From: Flammeovirga kamogawensis
Lineage (GTDB): Bacteria; Bacteroidota; Bacteroidia; Cytophagales; Flammeovirgaceae
NCBI RefSeq assembly: GCF_018736065.1
Contig: NZ_CP076129.1
Coordinates: forward strand, 1,054,001 to 1,118,000
Direction of reading: 5' to 3'
Length of the DNA: 64,000 nt
The number at the start of each line of letters is the position of its first letter. Within the stretch, counting starts at the first letter, position 1. The translations under genes and the position numbers were made by a program. Shown one piece after another: positions 19,074 to 27,445 of this stretch. The notes beneath the pieces are model-generated. The model searched no databases and was not told where the DNA came from. It saw only the letters and a list, made by a program, of their open reading frames with translations.

Positions 19074-19106
19074 AAAAAGAGTTAGGGGTTTCTCCTAACT
19101 CTTTTT
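19074..19106. terminator. Bidirectional intrinsic terminator
   Basis: A 13-bp perfect stem (AAAAAGAGTTAGG and its complement) with a 7-bp loop. It ends the PP2C transcript on the minus strand and would also end any plus-strand transcript. Confidence 0.85.
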
Positions 19107-19130
19107 TCGTTTAATAGCTTTTTAAAAATC

Positions 19131-19814
19131 TTAAATTGAATAGCAAACTATACTTATATCATCCTTATGCGATTCGCTAAAGTATTGTTGAGTCCTTTTA
19201 TCCAAGAATGTCCTTAATAACTTCTCTGTGGGCAGTCTTTTATTTTTAAAACTTTTGACACCATCAGAGGCTAATATTACTTTTTGATGAAAGGAAAACT
19301 CCTTATGAAAGGTATAATTTGTAAACCAATTAGAAAATGTACTTTCTAAGAAATAACATAAAAAGTGGGGTATATTTTGTTGATCAATGATAATCACTTC
19401 ATCATCAATATTTACCATTCCATCACCAGATACCATAACCCAAGTTTTTTTTGTTTGTGTATTAATTACAGAAATTAATACTGTTGATGCTAACTCTGAA
19501 TAATCAAGACATAGTTTATTTTTTATTTGGATCAATTGAATAAATAAAGTTCTTGTAATGTATTTCCCTAAAGCATCTAAGCTAATATCATCAATTAATA
19601 ATTTATCTGTTAAAGATTTCTTTTGTGGTAATTCTAAACAAATTTTCTTCAATAGCTTTTTAATTAATGCAGATGCAAAATAACTATCAACACCTGTTGA
19701 ACACCCATCCATTACAGCCATCACCGTAAATTTATTGTTTATAGCATACGTATAAAACGCATCTTCATTATGGTTAGAATGAATATCACCTTTTTTATAG
19801 ACGTGTTGAATCAT
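19131..19814 (-). CDS. PP2C-family protein phosphatase
   Basis: A 227-residue PP2C (PPM) phosphatase that removes phosphate from Ser/Thr residues with two Mn2+/Mg2+ ions. Metal-binding motifs are NEDAF (Asp18), VMDGCSTG (Asp36-Gly37), ASDGVKS and the final DDISIV. VMVSGDGMV matches the phosphatase core. It is divergent from the ECF sigma/kinase operon and is the natural antagonist of that kinase (inference). Its leader contains a terminator-like hairpin about 56 bp before the ATG, suggesting attenuation. Confidence 0.85.
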   Translation of the reverse strand: MIQHVYKKGDIHSNHNEDAFYTYAINNKFTVMAVMDGCSTGVDSYFASALIKKLLKKICLELPQKKSLTDKLLIDDISLDALGKYITRTLFIQLIQIKNKLCLDYSELASTVLISVINTQTKKTWVMVSGDGMVNIDDEVIIIDQQNIPHFLCYFLESTFSNWFTNYTFHKEFSFHQKVILASDGVKSFKNKRLPTEKLLRTFLDKRTQQYFSESHKDDISIVCYSI

Positions 19815-19869
19815 GCTTTTTATTTTTAGAAGGGAATTAGTAAGTAGTAAACCCTAATTTTTTAGCAAT

Positions 19870-19899
19870 AAAAAAGGGAAACAAGCGTCTCCCTTTTTT
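19870..19899 (-). terminator. Terminator-like hairpin in the PP2C leader
   Basis: Stem AAAAAAGGGA/TCCCTTTTTT with a 10-bp loop. It lies between the divergent starts of the PP2C gene (19814) and the sigma gene (20136), where no gene end needs a terminator. Read on the minus strand it is followed by a T run. Confidence 0.6.
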
Positions 19900-19944
19900 C
19901 ATCATCAAAAATTATAATATCTATCATTAATTACACATTCACTT

Positions 19945-19973
19945 GGTTCAATACATCATCACTATTTTGAACC
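19945..19973 (-). promoter_or_regulatory. Leader hairpin upstream of the PP2C terminator
   Basis: GGTTCAA and its complement TTGAACC frame a 15-bp loop about 45 bp upstream (minus strand) of the terminator-like hairpin at 19870-19899. Together they look like a structured leader or a small RNA of roughly 100 nt. No short reading frame was found in it. Confidence 0.35.
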
Positions 19974-20135
19974 TACATTAACTAATATCATAGAAATGAA
20001 AATGTCACCACAAAAAATAAATAATTTTATTTTAGGGGTATCATAGTTACTTTGCCCTTATAAAAACATGAAGTTATCAATTAATTTTTTTAGCTTTAAT
20101 TATATCTACTTATCAACTTTATACAACCTTGTACT

Positions 20136-20693
20136 ATGGATAAAAATGAAGTATCACAATTATTAAATCAGTTAGATTTACCTCAAGCTAAAGAAAAGTT
20201 ATATCCGTTAGTCTATGATAATTTACATAACATAGCAAATAATCTTTTCAGAAGAGAACGCAGTGGGCATACTTTGCAACCTACCCTATTAGTAAATGAA
20301 GCTTATTTAAACCTTGTAGATCAAGATAAAATTAATTGGCAAGGGCGTACACATTTTTTTGCTGTCGGTGCACAAGCTATTCGTCGTATTCTAGTACATC
20401 ATGCAAGATCAACAAATGCACAAAAAAGGGGTTCTGGTGCACATAAATTAGAATTAGAAGAAGGTATTGCATTTGTGCCTGAAAAAGAAGGAATGGTATT
20501 AGATATACATGAAGGATTAGAACAACTTGCTTTAGTACACGAACGACAAGCACAAGTAGTTGAACTCAAATTTTTTGGTGGATTAAAAATGCAAGAAATA
20601 GCTGATGAACTTGGAGTATCTATCAAAACTATAGAAGTTGACTGGAAAGTGGCTAAGGCTTGGTTAAAAAAGTTTATGAAAACAGATATATAA
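20136..20693 (+). CDS. ECF-family RNA polymerase sigma factor (TIGR02999-like)
   Basis: A 185-residue ECF sigma factor. Region 2 shows YDNLHNIANNLFRRERSGHTLQPTLLVNEAYLNL and HFFAVGAQAIRRILVHHAR, a pattern typical of the kinase-linked ECF group. Region 4 shows LEQLALVHERQAQVVELKFFGGLKMQEIADELGVSIKTIEVDW, a -35 recognition helix-turn-helix. The kinase gene starts 3 bp after the stop, so they are cotranscribed. In this group the sigma factor is believed to be activated by phosphorylation by the linked kinase rather than by an anti-sigma factor. Confidence 0.9.
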   Translation: MDKNEVSQLLNQLDLPQAKEKLYPLVYDNLHNIANNLFRRERSGHTLQPTLLVNEAYLNLVDQDKINWQGRTHFFAVGAQAIRRILVHHARSTNAQKRGSGAHKLELEEGIAFVPEKEGMVLDIHEGLEQLALVHERQAQVVELKFFGGLKMQEIADELGVSIKTIEVDWKVAKAWLKKFMKTDI

Positions 20694-20696
20694 TTC

Positions 20697-23012
20697 ATGG
20701 ATAAAAAGCTACATCAGCAAGCCTCTGAAATTTTGGCTAAGGTTTTAGAATTACCAAAAAACAAAGCTCTTGAATATATAAAAGATGCTTGCAGAAATAA
20801 TGAGTTTTTGTATAATGAAGTTATCGGATTATATAACGAGTTTACAGAAGTAAATATAAACACAAATAACACTGTTAAAAAAAAGGAAGTTAAACAACAC
20901 TTCATCTTTACAAATAAACAAGCTGATAAAAGTAGTTTTATAAATACATTAAGAGTTCGTCTATTTACAAAAAAACGTTCTAGATTACTTCTTATTTGTA
21001 CTGTTTTAATTTGCCTACTAGGACTCGGGTATTCTTTAAGGCAAGAAGTTTATTCTACAATAATTGCTTCTGAATTAGAAGAGAAAATTGCTCAAAATGA
21101 AACAACTGCTGTAATACTTAATGATTGGGTATCTACTGAAAAAGATAAATTAGAAAGGTTTGCAAAAACAGAGATAATTAGAAATCTTGGAAAAAAATTA
21201 GAGCAATTAGAAAAAAAGAATCTCTCTATTAAAGAATACAATAAGGTGGTAATTCCTTTATCCGATCAGATTCTTAGAATACAAGATGTTTACCAAATGG
21301 AGGCTATTGGTATTATTAGTAAAAACACTCCTAAGGTATTACTCAATAGTTATCATGCTAAGCAAGGTTTTGCTTCTGATTTTAATTTTGAACAATTAGG
21401 AGACGCATTTTATACTCCTCATATAAAAGCTAAAAGTGGAGAAACTATTTTTATTCCACCAATTCATAATTCTGAATCTTTATTTTCTAAAACGATTTTA
21501 TATAAAGATGCCGATTGTATTTTCCTAACTCCAATTACAGATACTAATGGAAATGTACTGTGCATTTTATACAGTGCCACTTTTGCTAAAGGTAAATTTT
21601 CTAAATTGTTTATTCCTAGTCAGCATGGTCATTCATCAGAAACTTATGCTATTGATAATGACTTTCAGATGATTTCAAAGACTAGGTTTAATGATCAACT
21701 TAAAAACACTATACTGATACCTAACACTCCAGATGCTACAAGTATATTCTATATCAATATTAAAAATCCTGGGGAAAACATTATGGCAGGTAATACTCCT
21801 GCATTACCCACTTCTGAGTGGCCTTTAACTGAAAGTGCAAAAGCAATTAAACGACATTTAGATCAACCTTCATCTTATAAAAATTCTGGAGTAATTGATC
21901 ATGTATATAAAAATTATCAAGGAGTAGCTGTTATTGGTGCATGGAAATGGTTAGATAACTTGGGCTTCGGAATTATTTCTGAAGAATACGCAGAGGATTC
22001 GTTGGATATTATCCCAAAGTTAGATTTACTTTTTATTATTCTATATATCATTATTGCAGGCTTACTTTTTGTACTTTATAATTCCAACATTACTTTACTT
22101 CGTTACAATAAAAAAATTAATCAACTTCATCAATTGGGTCAATATAAACTCTTAGATAAAATTGGTGAGGGTGGTTTTGGTGAGGTATATAAAGCAGAGC
22201 ATGTATTATTAAAAATGCCTGTAGCAATTAAACTTCTAAAGAAAGAAATCTCTAACGATGATAGTATCATGCGTTTTGAAAAAGAAGTAAAGATCACCTC
22301 TTCTTTAAAGCATCCCAATACTATAAAAGTATATGATTTTGGTAGGAGCCCTGAAGGCAATTTCTATTATGTAATGGAGTATATTAAAGGTATTACACTC
22401 TCTAAAGCTTTAGAAATTCAGCAACCTTTCCCTTTAGAAAGAGTTATTCATGTACTCTTACAGGTTTGTTACAGCTTACAAGAAGCACATAAAAATAACC
22501 TTGTACATAGAGATTTAAAACCTTTAAATATTCTACTCTCTCAACAAGGAGGTGCTTATGACCAAGTAAAATTGTTAGACTTTGGATTAGTAAAAAACCT
22601 GGAAAACCAAGATGAAGAAGTTACACAAATGCACAAAATTGGAGGAACACCAATGTTTATGGCTCCCGAAAGGTTAAGAGATCCGCTTAACAGTGACACC
22701 AAAGTTGATATTTATGCTTTAGGTGCTCTAGGATTATATATGTTAAGTGGAAAATTTTTAGTAGAACTAATTTCTCAGAAAGTAATGTCTGGAGAAGAAA
22801 CCATACAGGGTAACTTTAGAGATATGCTAATTGATAGAAATGATGTACCAGATGATTTAAAAGAAATTCTACTAAAATGTATCCGTTTTGATCCATCTAA
22901 AAGGTTACAAACTGTTGATACTCTAATTGCTGTTTTAGAAGTACAAAATAAACTTCATCCTTGGAATCGAGAAGATGCTAAAGCTTGGTGGAAAACATAT
23001 GATGTTTATTAA
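20697..23012 (+). CDS. Transmembrane Ser/Thr protein kinase with N-terminal sensor domain
   Basis: A 771-residue kinase. Residues 1-90 are cytoplasmic, TM1 is about 96-113, and a Cache-like extracytoplasmic sensor spans about 114-442 (LTPITDTNGNVLCILYSA, then AVIGAWKWLDNLGFGIISE). TM2 is about 443-461, and a Hanks-type kinase domain runs from about 483: glycine loop IGEGGFGEVYKA, Lys512 in VAIKLLKK, HRDLKP with Asp606, DFG at 628-630, and APERL. The kinase is C-terminal, whereas classic PknB-type proteins have it first. Partner sigma factor 3 bp upstream; PP2C divergent. Confidence 0.9.
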   Translation: MDKKLHQQASEILAKVLELPKNKALEYIKDACRNNEFLYNEVIGLYNEFTEVNINTNNTVKKKEVKQHFIFTNKQADKSSFINTLRVRLFTKKRSRLLLICTVLICLLGLGYSLRQEVYSTIIASELEEKIAQNETTAVILNDWVSTEKDKLERFAKTEIIRNLGKKLEQLEKKNLSIKEYNKVVIPLSDQILRIQDVYQMEAIGIISKNTPKVLLNSYHAKQGFASDFNFEQLGDAFYTPHIKAKSGETIFIPPIHNSESLFSKTILYKDADCIFLTPITDTNGNVLCILYSATFAKGKFSKLFIPSQHGHSSETYAIDNDFQMISKTRFNDQLKNTILIPNTPDATSIFYINIKNPGENIMAGNTPALPTSEWPLTESAKAIKRHLDQPSSYKNSGVIDHVYKNYQGVAVIGAWKWLDNLGFGIISEEYAEDSLDIIPKLDLLFIILYIIIAGLLFVLYNSNITLLRYNKKINQLHQLGQYKLLDKIGEGGFGEVYKAEHVLLKMPVAIKLLKKEISNDDSIMRFEKEVKITSSLKHPNTIKVYDFGRSPEGNFYYVMEYIKGITLSKALEIQQPFPLERVIHVLLQVCYSLQEAHKNNLVHRDLKPLNILLSQQGGAYDQVKLLDFGLVKNLENQDEEVTQMHKIGGTPMFMAPERLRDPLNSDTKVDIYALGALGLYMLSGKFLVELISQKVMSGEETIQGNFRDMLIDRNDVPDDLKEILLKCIRFDPSKRLQTVDTLIAVLEVQNKLHPWNREDAKAWWKTYDVY

Positions 23013-23054
23013 AAAAACGGTCATTTATCTAGTGTGATAAATGACCGTTTTTTT
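23012..23054. terminator. Bidirectional intrinsic terminator
   Basis: A perfect 13-bp stem (ACGGTCATTTATC) plus flanking A/T runs, 6-bp loop, between the convergent kinase gene and the GIY-YIG gene. Confidence 0.9.
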
Positions 23055-24141
23055 ATTTCTTTATTTTAGATAAGTAATTTAGTTCTTCAGCTGTGGTTTC
23101 CATCGATCTAAAATATTCTAAAGCTTCTGGATCTTTCGTAAATGTTACTTTGCCTTCTACTTCTTCTACAATATCTATAATATTCTGAATGGAGACAGAA
23201 AAGAAATTTTTCTCTAAATCAACCCTATTTACTCTATACTTATTCAACTGACTGTGTAATGTCTCTAATAAAACAGCAGCATTGTCAGACGGTATCATTG
23301 CATGTATATCGAACGGGTAAGGTACTGTAGCGTTTCCAAACTCATTAATTAATCTATTTGGGTTTTCGTCTTGTGTCATTCCTATTTTGAACACATCTTC
23401 TCCAAAAGCACCAAAATTGGAAAGTATATATACAAAACCAGAAGTTGTATTTTTAGATTGAGAAGTAGCTCTTTCAATATTCTCTTCTACTCTATTTAAT
23501 TTTAATTGAAGTAACTCTACTTGTTTCTCGTTTGCTTCTTGTACTGCAGTATTTAAAGCTTCCGATAAATTTTCTTTTTCTAATTTCAGACGTTCTAACT
23601 CTTGCTTTACTTTTCCTTGCATCACTTTCTCATCATGCATTTGATTTTGTAAACGCGTTTGTTCTTGCACTTGAATTTCTTTTCTAACCAATTCTTCAAA
23701 GCGATGCTTTAAATCCTTTTTTGATTTTGCCTTCCCTTCTTCATCTTTAAAACTATGAACCTCACAGAACTCAAAAATTTCTTCTAATTGGTGTTTCACT
23801 TCAACATAATTACTAGAAGTTACTTTTGTAGATAAAAAATCAACATAGTCATTTATTAATCGGTTTGCTAAAGCTGTTAAGTTATCTCCTTTAACTACCA
23901 ATTCACGTTCTAAATCATTTAATTTAGAATTGTATTCATTTTTCTGTATTTCTAACTCATTAAGAAGCTCATCATTTTTCTTTTGAAGCTCATTAAATTT
24001 ATCATCAGAATTAGATTTAACACTAAGTAATTCATTCTGCTTTTTAATTTTTTTTCCTCTAATCAGAAACATTACCGGAATTAACAAAACAAATACTAAG
24101 GCAAAAATAGTTGCAACTGCGTAGAAAAATTGCTCTTGCAT
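23053..24141 (-). CDS. Membrane-anchored coiled-coil protein with GIY-YIG (T5orf172) domain
   Basis: A 362-residue protein. One membrane helix at about residues 6-27, then a long charged coiled coil (about 33-100 and 150-230, DUF4041-like). A GIY-YIG/T5orf172 domain follows at about 235-325: FVYILSN (236-242), FKIGMT (251-256), NRLINEFGN (262-270), then KNFFSV. The first motif is VYI and the second KIG, as usual for T5orf172. The family nicks or cuts DNA and occurs in phages and defence-like genes; the membrane anchor here is notable. Confidence 0.75.
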   Translation of the reverse strand: MQEQFFYAVATIFALVFVLLIPVMFLIRGKKIKKQNELLSVKSNSDDKFNELQKKNDELLNELEIQKNEYNSKLNDLERELVVKGDNLTALANRLINDYVDFLSTKVTSSNYVEVKHQLEEIFEFCEVHSFKDEEGKAKSKKDLKHRFEELVRKEIQVQEQTRLQNQMHDEKVMQGKVKQELERLKLEKENLSEALNTAVQEANEKQVELLQLKLNRVEENIERATSQSKNTTSGFVYILSNFGAFGEDVFKIGMTQDENPNRLINEFGNATVPYPFDIHAMIPSDNAAVLLETLHSQLNKYRVNRVDLEKNFFSVSIQNIIDIVEEVEGKVTFTKDPEALEYFRSMETTAEELNYLSKIKK

Positions 24142-24334
24142 TATTTAAAAAGTTAGATTAAAAAAATAAAAATCATAACAACAAATTTATGAAAGTATGA
24201 ATCAGTATCAACAAAATCATTCCATTTTTTTATCTTATCAAATAGAAGCTTGATAACTAAAGATTTGAATTTGTTACATAATTTGTCGAGATTCATTTCA
24301 TCTGAAATTACACACAAATAAAAACAACTTATAA

Positions 24335-25084
24335 ATGGTTTGGGTACTACTTTTTATGCTTATTTTTTCTTCTACTAAAGGAGATGAATTCATTATTCCT
24401 AATTTTGAAAAATATGTAAAAAAGCATGTTGAGGACAAAGATAAAGTAAAGGCAATTGTTGGTATAGTTAAAGAATCTGCAGAAAATAGAAAAGAAGCGA
24501 ACAAAAAAGATAATTTAAACAGGAAAGAATTAAATACTCTTTTTATAAACCGTGCTACAACTACTCAAGAATTTGATGCTTTCTTTGATTCTGTAATTGT
24601 TCATAAAACCAAAATTAGAAAAACGAATATAGAAGTTCTTTCTAAGTCTCAAGAAATAATATCTAAAGAAGAATGGGACAAATTTATTCCTGATCTTAAA
24701 AATGACATTCTAAAATTACAAGAAAAGTCTGACAGCAAATTAATCAATACAGCAAAGTATTTTGGAGAAGTAAAAAAGGAAACACAAAGTGTTATACTCG
24801 ACAAAGAAAGGGAGAAAAATGCTACATTGGCTTTTGAAAACTTCGAGGTTGTACTTAATAATTCCTATCAGTCTTTGATTGATAAAGTATGTGATCAGAA
24901 CTCGATTCTCTACCAATACAATATCACTGATGACGAATACGAGAAAGTAAATAACTTTTTGAATAAAGTGACTAGAGATGTATTTGATGCTTACAGTACT
25001 TTACACAAAGAGTTAGTAGCAAATACTACTCAAGAAGAATGGGATCATTTTAGTAAAAAGTTATCCATTCCAAAAACAAAATAA
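24335..25084 (+). CDS. Uncharacterised helical protein with N-terminal membrane segment
   Basis: A 249-residue protein I do not recognise. A short hydrophobic segment (VWVLLFMLIFSS, residues 2-13) could be a signal or anchor. The rest is highly charged and helical (for example KYVKKHVEDKDKVKAIVGIVKESAENRKEANKKDN), with coiled-coil character. It is divergent from the membrane-anchored GIY-YIG gene (193 bp apart), and both combine one N-terminal membrane helix with coiled coil. A functional link is only a guess. Own terminator. Confidence 0.55.
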   Translation: MVWVLLFMLIFSSTKGDEFIIPNFEKYVKKHVEDKDKVKAIVGIVKESAENRKEANKKDNLNRKELNTLFINRATTTQEFDAFFDSVIVHKTKIRKTNIEVLSKSQEIISKEEWDKFIPDLKNDILKLQEKSDSKLINTAKYFGEVKKETQSVILDKEREKNATLAFENFEVVLNNSYQSLIDKVCDQNSILYQYNITDDEYEKVNNFLNKVTRDVFDAYSTLHKELVANTTQEEWDHFSKKLSIPKTK

Positions 25085-25088
25085 ATAC

Positions 25089-25129
25089 AAAAGCTCTTTA
25101 TTGGTTAAAACTAGTAAAGAGCTTTTTTT
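25089..25129. terminator. Bidirectional intrinsic terminator
   Basis: A 12-bp perfect stem (AAAAGCTCTTTA) with a 14-bp loop, between the 24335-25084 gene and the convergent ychJ-like gene. Confidence 0.85.
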
Positions 25130-25151
25130 ATAACATCTATTTTAATAAAAA

Positions 25152-25553
25152 CTAGATAGCGGCGTCATAAACCCAATGTCCATTTTCTTTTCTAAATGTA
25201 GATTTTTCATGAATAATACCTGGTATATGCTTATCGATAAAGTAAGCTTTAAATTCTACCACTCCTGTGGTATCACCTTCTTTACCATCAATTACATTTA
25301 GAATGTCTAACTTAATCCATTGTACAGCTTTTGCCCATCTTTCTGTATCTCTACGTTCTGCCTTACTGGAAGGTCTTGTTTTAGTGTAATGGCTTTTATG
25401 AAGGTAATTTCCATCTGCCATTGTAAATGCTGTATATCTGGAACGCATTAACTGTTCAGCAGTCTTTACATTCATAATATCTTTATGTGCTATTTCACAA
25501 CATTCTTTATATGTTTTTCCAGACCTACAAGGGCATTCTTTCAATTCTTTCAT
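25152..25553 (-). CDS. ychJ: YchJ-family SEC-C motif protein
   Basis: About 133 residues. An N-terminal SEC-C zinc motif (CPCRSGKTYKECC) is followed by the YchJ-type NTF2-like domain (TAEQLMRSRYTAFTMADGNYLHKSHY, then GVVEFKAYFIDKHIPGIIHEKSTFRKENGHWVY). This is the UPF0225 family, of unknown biochemical role. A longer frame starts at ATG 25604, but the ATG at 25553 puts the SEC-C motif at the N-terminus as in relatives, so I chose it. Confidence 0.8.
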   Translation of the reverse strand: MKELKECPCRSGKTYKECCEIAHKDIMNVKTAEQLMRSRYTAFTMADGNYLHKSHYTKTRPSSKAERRDTERWAKAVQWIKLDILNVIDGKEGDTTGVVEFKAYFIDKHIPGIIHEKSTFRKENGHWVYDAAI

Positions 25554-25675
25554 CAACAATATTTTATTTGTTTCTACTCCTGTAAAGTTAAACGTTAATG
25601 TCATAAAATAAACGAATACCGCAGACTGTTTTTAACGTTTAATTAATTACAATCTTTAACTGTTCAATCTTAGAC

Positions 25676-26242
25676 ATGAAAAAATTATATATAAATTTTG
25701 TGTTTCTTCTTCTTTCAATCTCAGTATTCGCATCAGAAGAACATCCAACAAAAATAAATTCATTTAATTTAGAAGATACCATTCTTACTTGGGAAACTAG
25801 TTTAGAAGTTGATAATAATAAATTTGTGGTAGAAGCATCAACTGATAAAATTAATTGGTCGACTATTGGAGAAATTAAAGGACAGTTCTATTCATCTATT
25901 CATAGAGAGTATAACTTGCCAATTACAGCTCCTAATACAACAACTTATTACCGTATTAAGCAAATAGATCTTGATGGTGATGTTATAGTTTACAATAAGA
26001 TTACAACTTATTCTGTAGCAAAAGAGGAGCCTTTTGTAGACTACGAGATCATTGATCAAAAAATAAGTATCCATACAAATGATGGTAATGTTTCTATAAT
26101 GGTTTTAAAAGCTGATGGTACTCCAGAGATTAAATTATCGAATTTAAAAGATCATTCCGAAATCAATTTACTTACAGGTATTCATTTCATAAAACTTAAA
26201 TCTGAACATGAGCAGCTTTTTGAACAAATAATTATAAAGTGA
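25676..26242 (+). CDS. Small secreted protein with fibronectin-like and T9SS-like tail
   Basis: A 188-residue exported protein. Signal peptide about 1-19 (ending VFASEE), a fibronectin-like domain (LEDTILTWETSLEVDNNKFVVEASTDKINW, then YYRIKQIDLDGD) and a short tail resembling the end of a sorting domain (LLTGIHFIKLKSEHEQLFEQIIIK). This is the same layout as the secreted tail regions of the 10405 and 15132 genes, but without a large cargo domain. Function unknown. A strong terminator follows. Confidence 0.6.
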   Translation: MKKLYINFVFLLLSISVFASEEHPTKINSFNLEDTILTWETSLEVDNNKFVVEASTDKINWSTIGEIKGQFYSSIHREYNLPITAPNTTTYYRIKQIDLDGDVIVYNKITTYSVAKEEPFVDYEIIDQKISIHTNDGNVSIMVLKADGTPEIKLSNLKDHSEINLLTGIHFIKLKSEHEQLFEQIIIK

Positions 26243-26257
26243 ATTTTATGAGTAAAC

Positions 26258-26298
26258 AAAAAGGCTTGATAGTAATAAATTATTATCAAGCCTTTTTT
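26258..26298. terminator. Bidirectional intrinsic terminator
   Basis: Stem AAAAAGGCTTGATA/TATCAAGCCTTTTT with a 12-bp loop between convergent genes. Confidence 0.85.
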
Positions 26299-26330
26299 AT
26301 GGATTTCACTTCCTTAATTTTGTTGCTTTA

Positions 26331-26978
26331 TTATGATTTAAAATCAATTAATAACTCTATTGAATGTTGGGTATCTTTGTGTAATAAACGTTCTCTGTAA
26401 ACAAGGTAGTCGTACTCTTTTTCCGGTACCATTATCGCATAATAATCTTGGACACCTGTCGCTTTGTCTTCTGATAAATACCATACTGAATACCAAGTTT
26501 GCCCTTCATTCTTAAATTTCATAAACTTATTGTTTATTACAGAAATAGAGCCGCTATTCAATCCAGATACTAAATTTTGTTTTATTCCTTTATAATATCT
26601 TGCTTTATTAGCAGGGTCTGTATTTTCTACATGTTGCATTAGCATCTGCATAAATTTAAATTCATTCTTTGCTACTACTACATTTAAATCTGCCGCCTTT
26701 TCTCCCTTAGGTATTAAATGATACTCTAATACATTTTCTCCATAAAAATTATCCAAGAGTGTATCCACATTTACTTGAGCACCTGTAAACACCGACATTT
26801 TTTTTAATTTTTTTTGTACATCATTATTTGAATCTCCTACTTGAATTAATTCTGGTGTTTCTGATTGCTCTTGAGTAACTTCTGATTGAGGGAGTGTATT
26901 ACTGCTATTATTATTTTGCTCTTTATTGTTACATGATACAGCTACACAAGCTGCTAGAACTAGTAATATTTTTCTCAT
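26331..26978 (-). CDS. Uncharacterised lipoprotein
   Basis: A 215-residue lipoprotein: MRKILLVLAACVAVSC with Cys16 as the lipidation site, then an Asn/Ser/Gln/Glu-rich linker (NNKEQNNNSS) and a compact domain (ENVLEYHLIPKGEKAADLNVVVA, then YSVWYLSEDKATGVQDYYAIMVPEKEYDYL). I do not recognise the domain. Single-gene unit. Its promoter region is next to the palindrome at 27104-27137. Confidence 0.6.
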   Translation of the reverse strand: MRKILLVLAACVAVSCNNKEQNNNSSNTLPQSEVTQEQSETPELIQVGDSNNDVQKKLKKMSVFTGAQVNVDTLLDNFYGENVLEYHLIPKGEKAADLNVVVAKNEFKFMQMLMQHVENTDPANKARYYKGIKQNLVSGLNSGSISVINNKFMKFKNEGQTWYSVWYLSEDKATGVQDYYAIMVPEKEYDYLVYRERLLHKDTQHSIELLIDFKS

Positions 26979-27103
26979 TTTTATATTAAAGTTTAATGTT
27001 AAACATTTTAATTTATAACGAATGTATTAACATTTTGGCTTAAAATAAAAACATATAATAACAATTACTTAAATGGTGTTTTATGCTATTGTATAAAAAT
27101 AGA

Positions 27104-27137
27104 AAACCGATTTTGGCAAAATTGCCAAAATCGGTTT
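27104..27137. repeat. 26-bp palindrome, copy 2, extended to 34 bp
   Basis: Perfect 16-bp arms (AAACCGATTTTGGCAA and complement) around a 2-bp spacer AA. It lies 31 bp beyond the stop of the 27168-27263 small gene and 126 bp upstream of the 26978 lipoprotein start. Shares the consensus of copies 1, 3 and 4. Confidence 0.85.
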
Positions 27138-27167
27138 CTTATATGTTTAAGTATTGTATTTATAATA

Positions 27168-27263
27168 TTAGTCTCTAAAAATTTTATACATTTCACTAGC
27201 AGAAACAACGCACATTAATGTAATAAATATTGTAAGAACTGAAGGGAGTAAAATTGATTCCAT
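27168..27263 (-). CDS. Small single-span membrane peptide (31 aa)
   Basis: A short frame encoding 31 residues, beginning MESILLPSVLTIFITLM and ending SEMYKIFRD. One hydrophobic span covers about residues 4-22. It lies between two copies of the 26-bp palindrome (27104 and 27362), about 100 bp from the nearer. No homologue is recognised and no strong ribosome binding site is visible, as is usual in Bacteroidetes. Could be a real small membrane protein or a chance frame. Confidence 0.4.
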   Translation of the reverse strand: MESILLPSVLTIFITLMCVVSASEMYKIFRD

Positions 27264-27361
27264 GAGAGTATTTTTTAAAGAGTTTAATTTTTTGCTTTAT
27301 TATTAAAGCTTACATATACTAATATCAATTCATTAAAAAAGTCACCCTTTTATTTTACTTA

Positions 27362-27395
27362 TTTTCGGTTTTGGCAATTTTGCCAAAACCGAAAA
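27362..27395. repeat. 26-bp palindrome, copy 3, extended to 34 bp
   Basis: Perfect 16-bp arms (TTTTCGGTTTTGGCAA and complement) around a 2-bp spacer TT. The end abuts the terminator of the 27446 small gene. The perfect symmetry and the match to copies at 5.0, 27.1 and 39.4 kb point to binding of a dimeric protein. Confidence 0.85.
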
Positions 27396-27421
27396 AAGGC
27401 CAACATTTCTGTTGACCTTTT
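27392..27421 (-). terminator. Intrinsic terminator after the 27446 small gene
   Basis: Stem AAAAGG-CAACA/TGTTG-CCTTTT with one mismatch pair and a 4-bp loop, followed on the minus strand by a T run that abuts the palindrome at 27362-27395. Confidence 0.6.
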
Positions 27422-27445
27422 AATATATATTTATTTAAATAATTC

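Noticed and set aside
27104-27395. The 26-bp palindromes as ordinary transcription terminators
   Set aside because: Copy 1 is between divergent starts and copies 1, 2 and 4 lack the flanking T run needed; the repeated exact core and 2-bp spacer suit a protein-binding site better.
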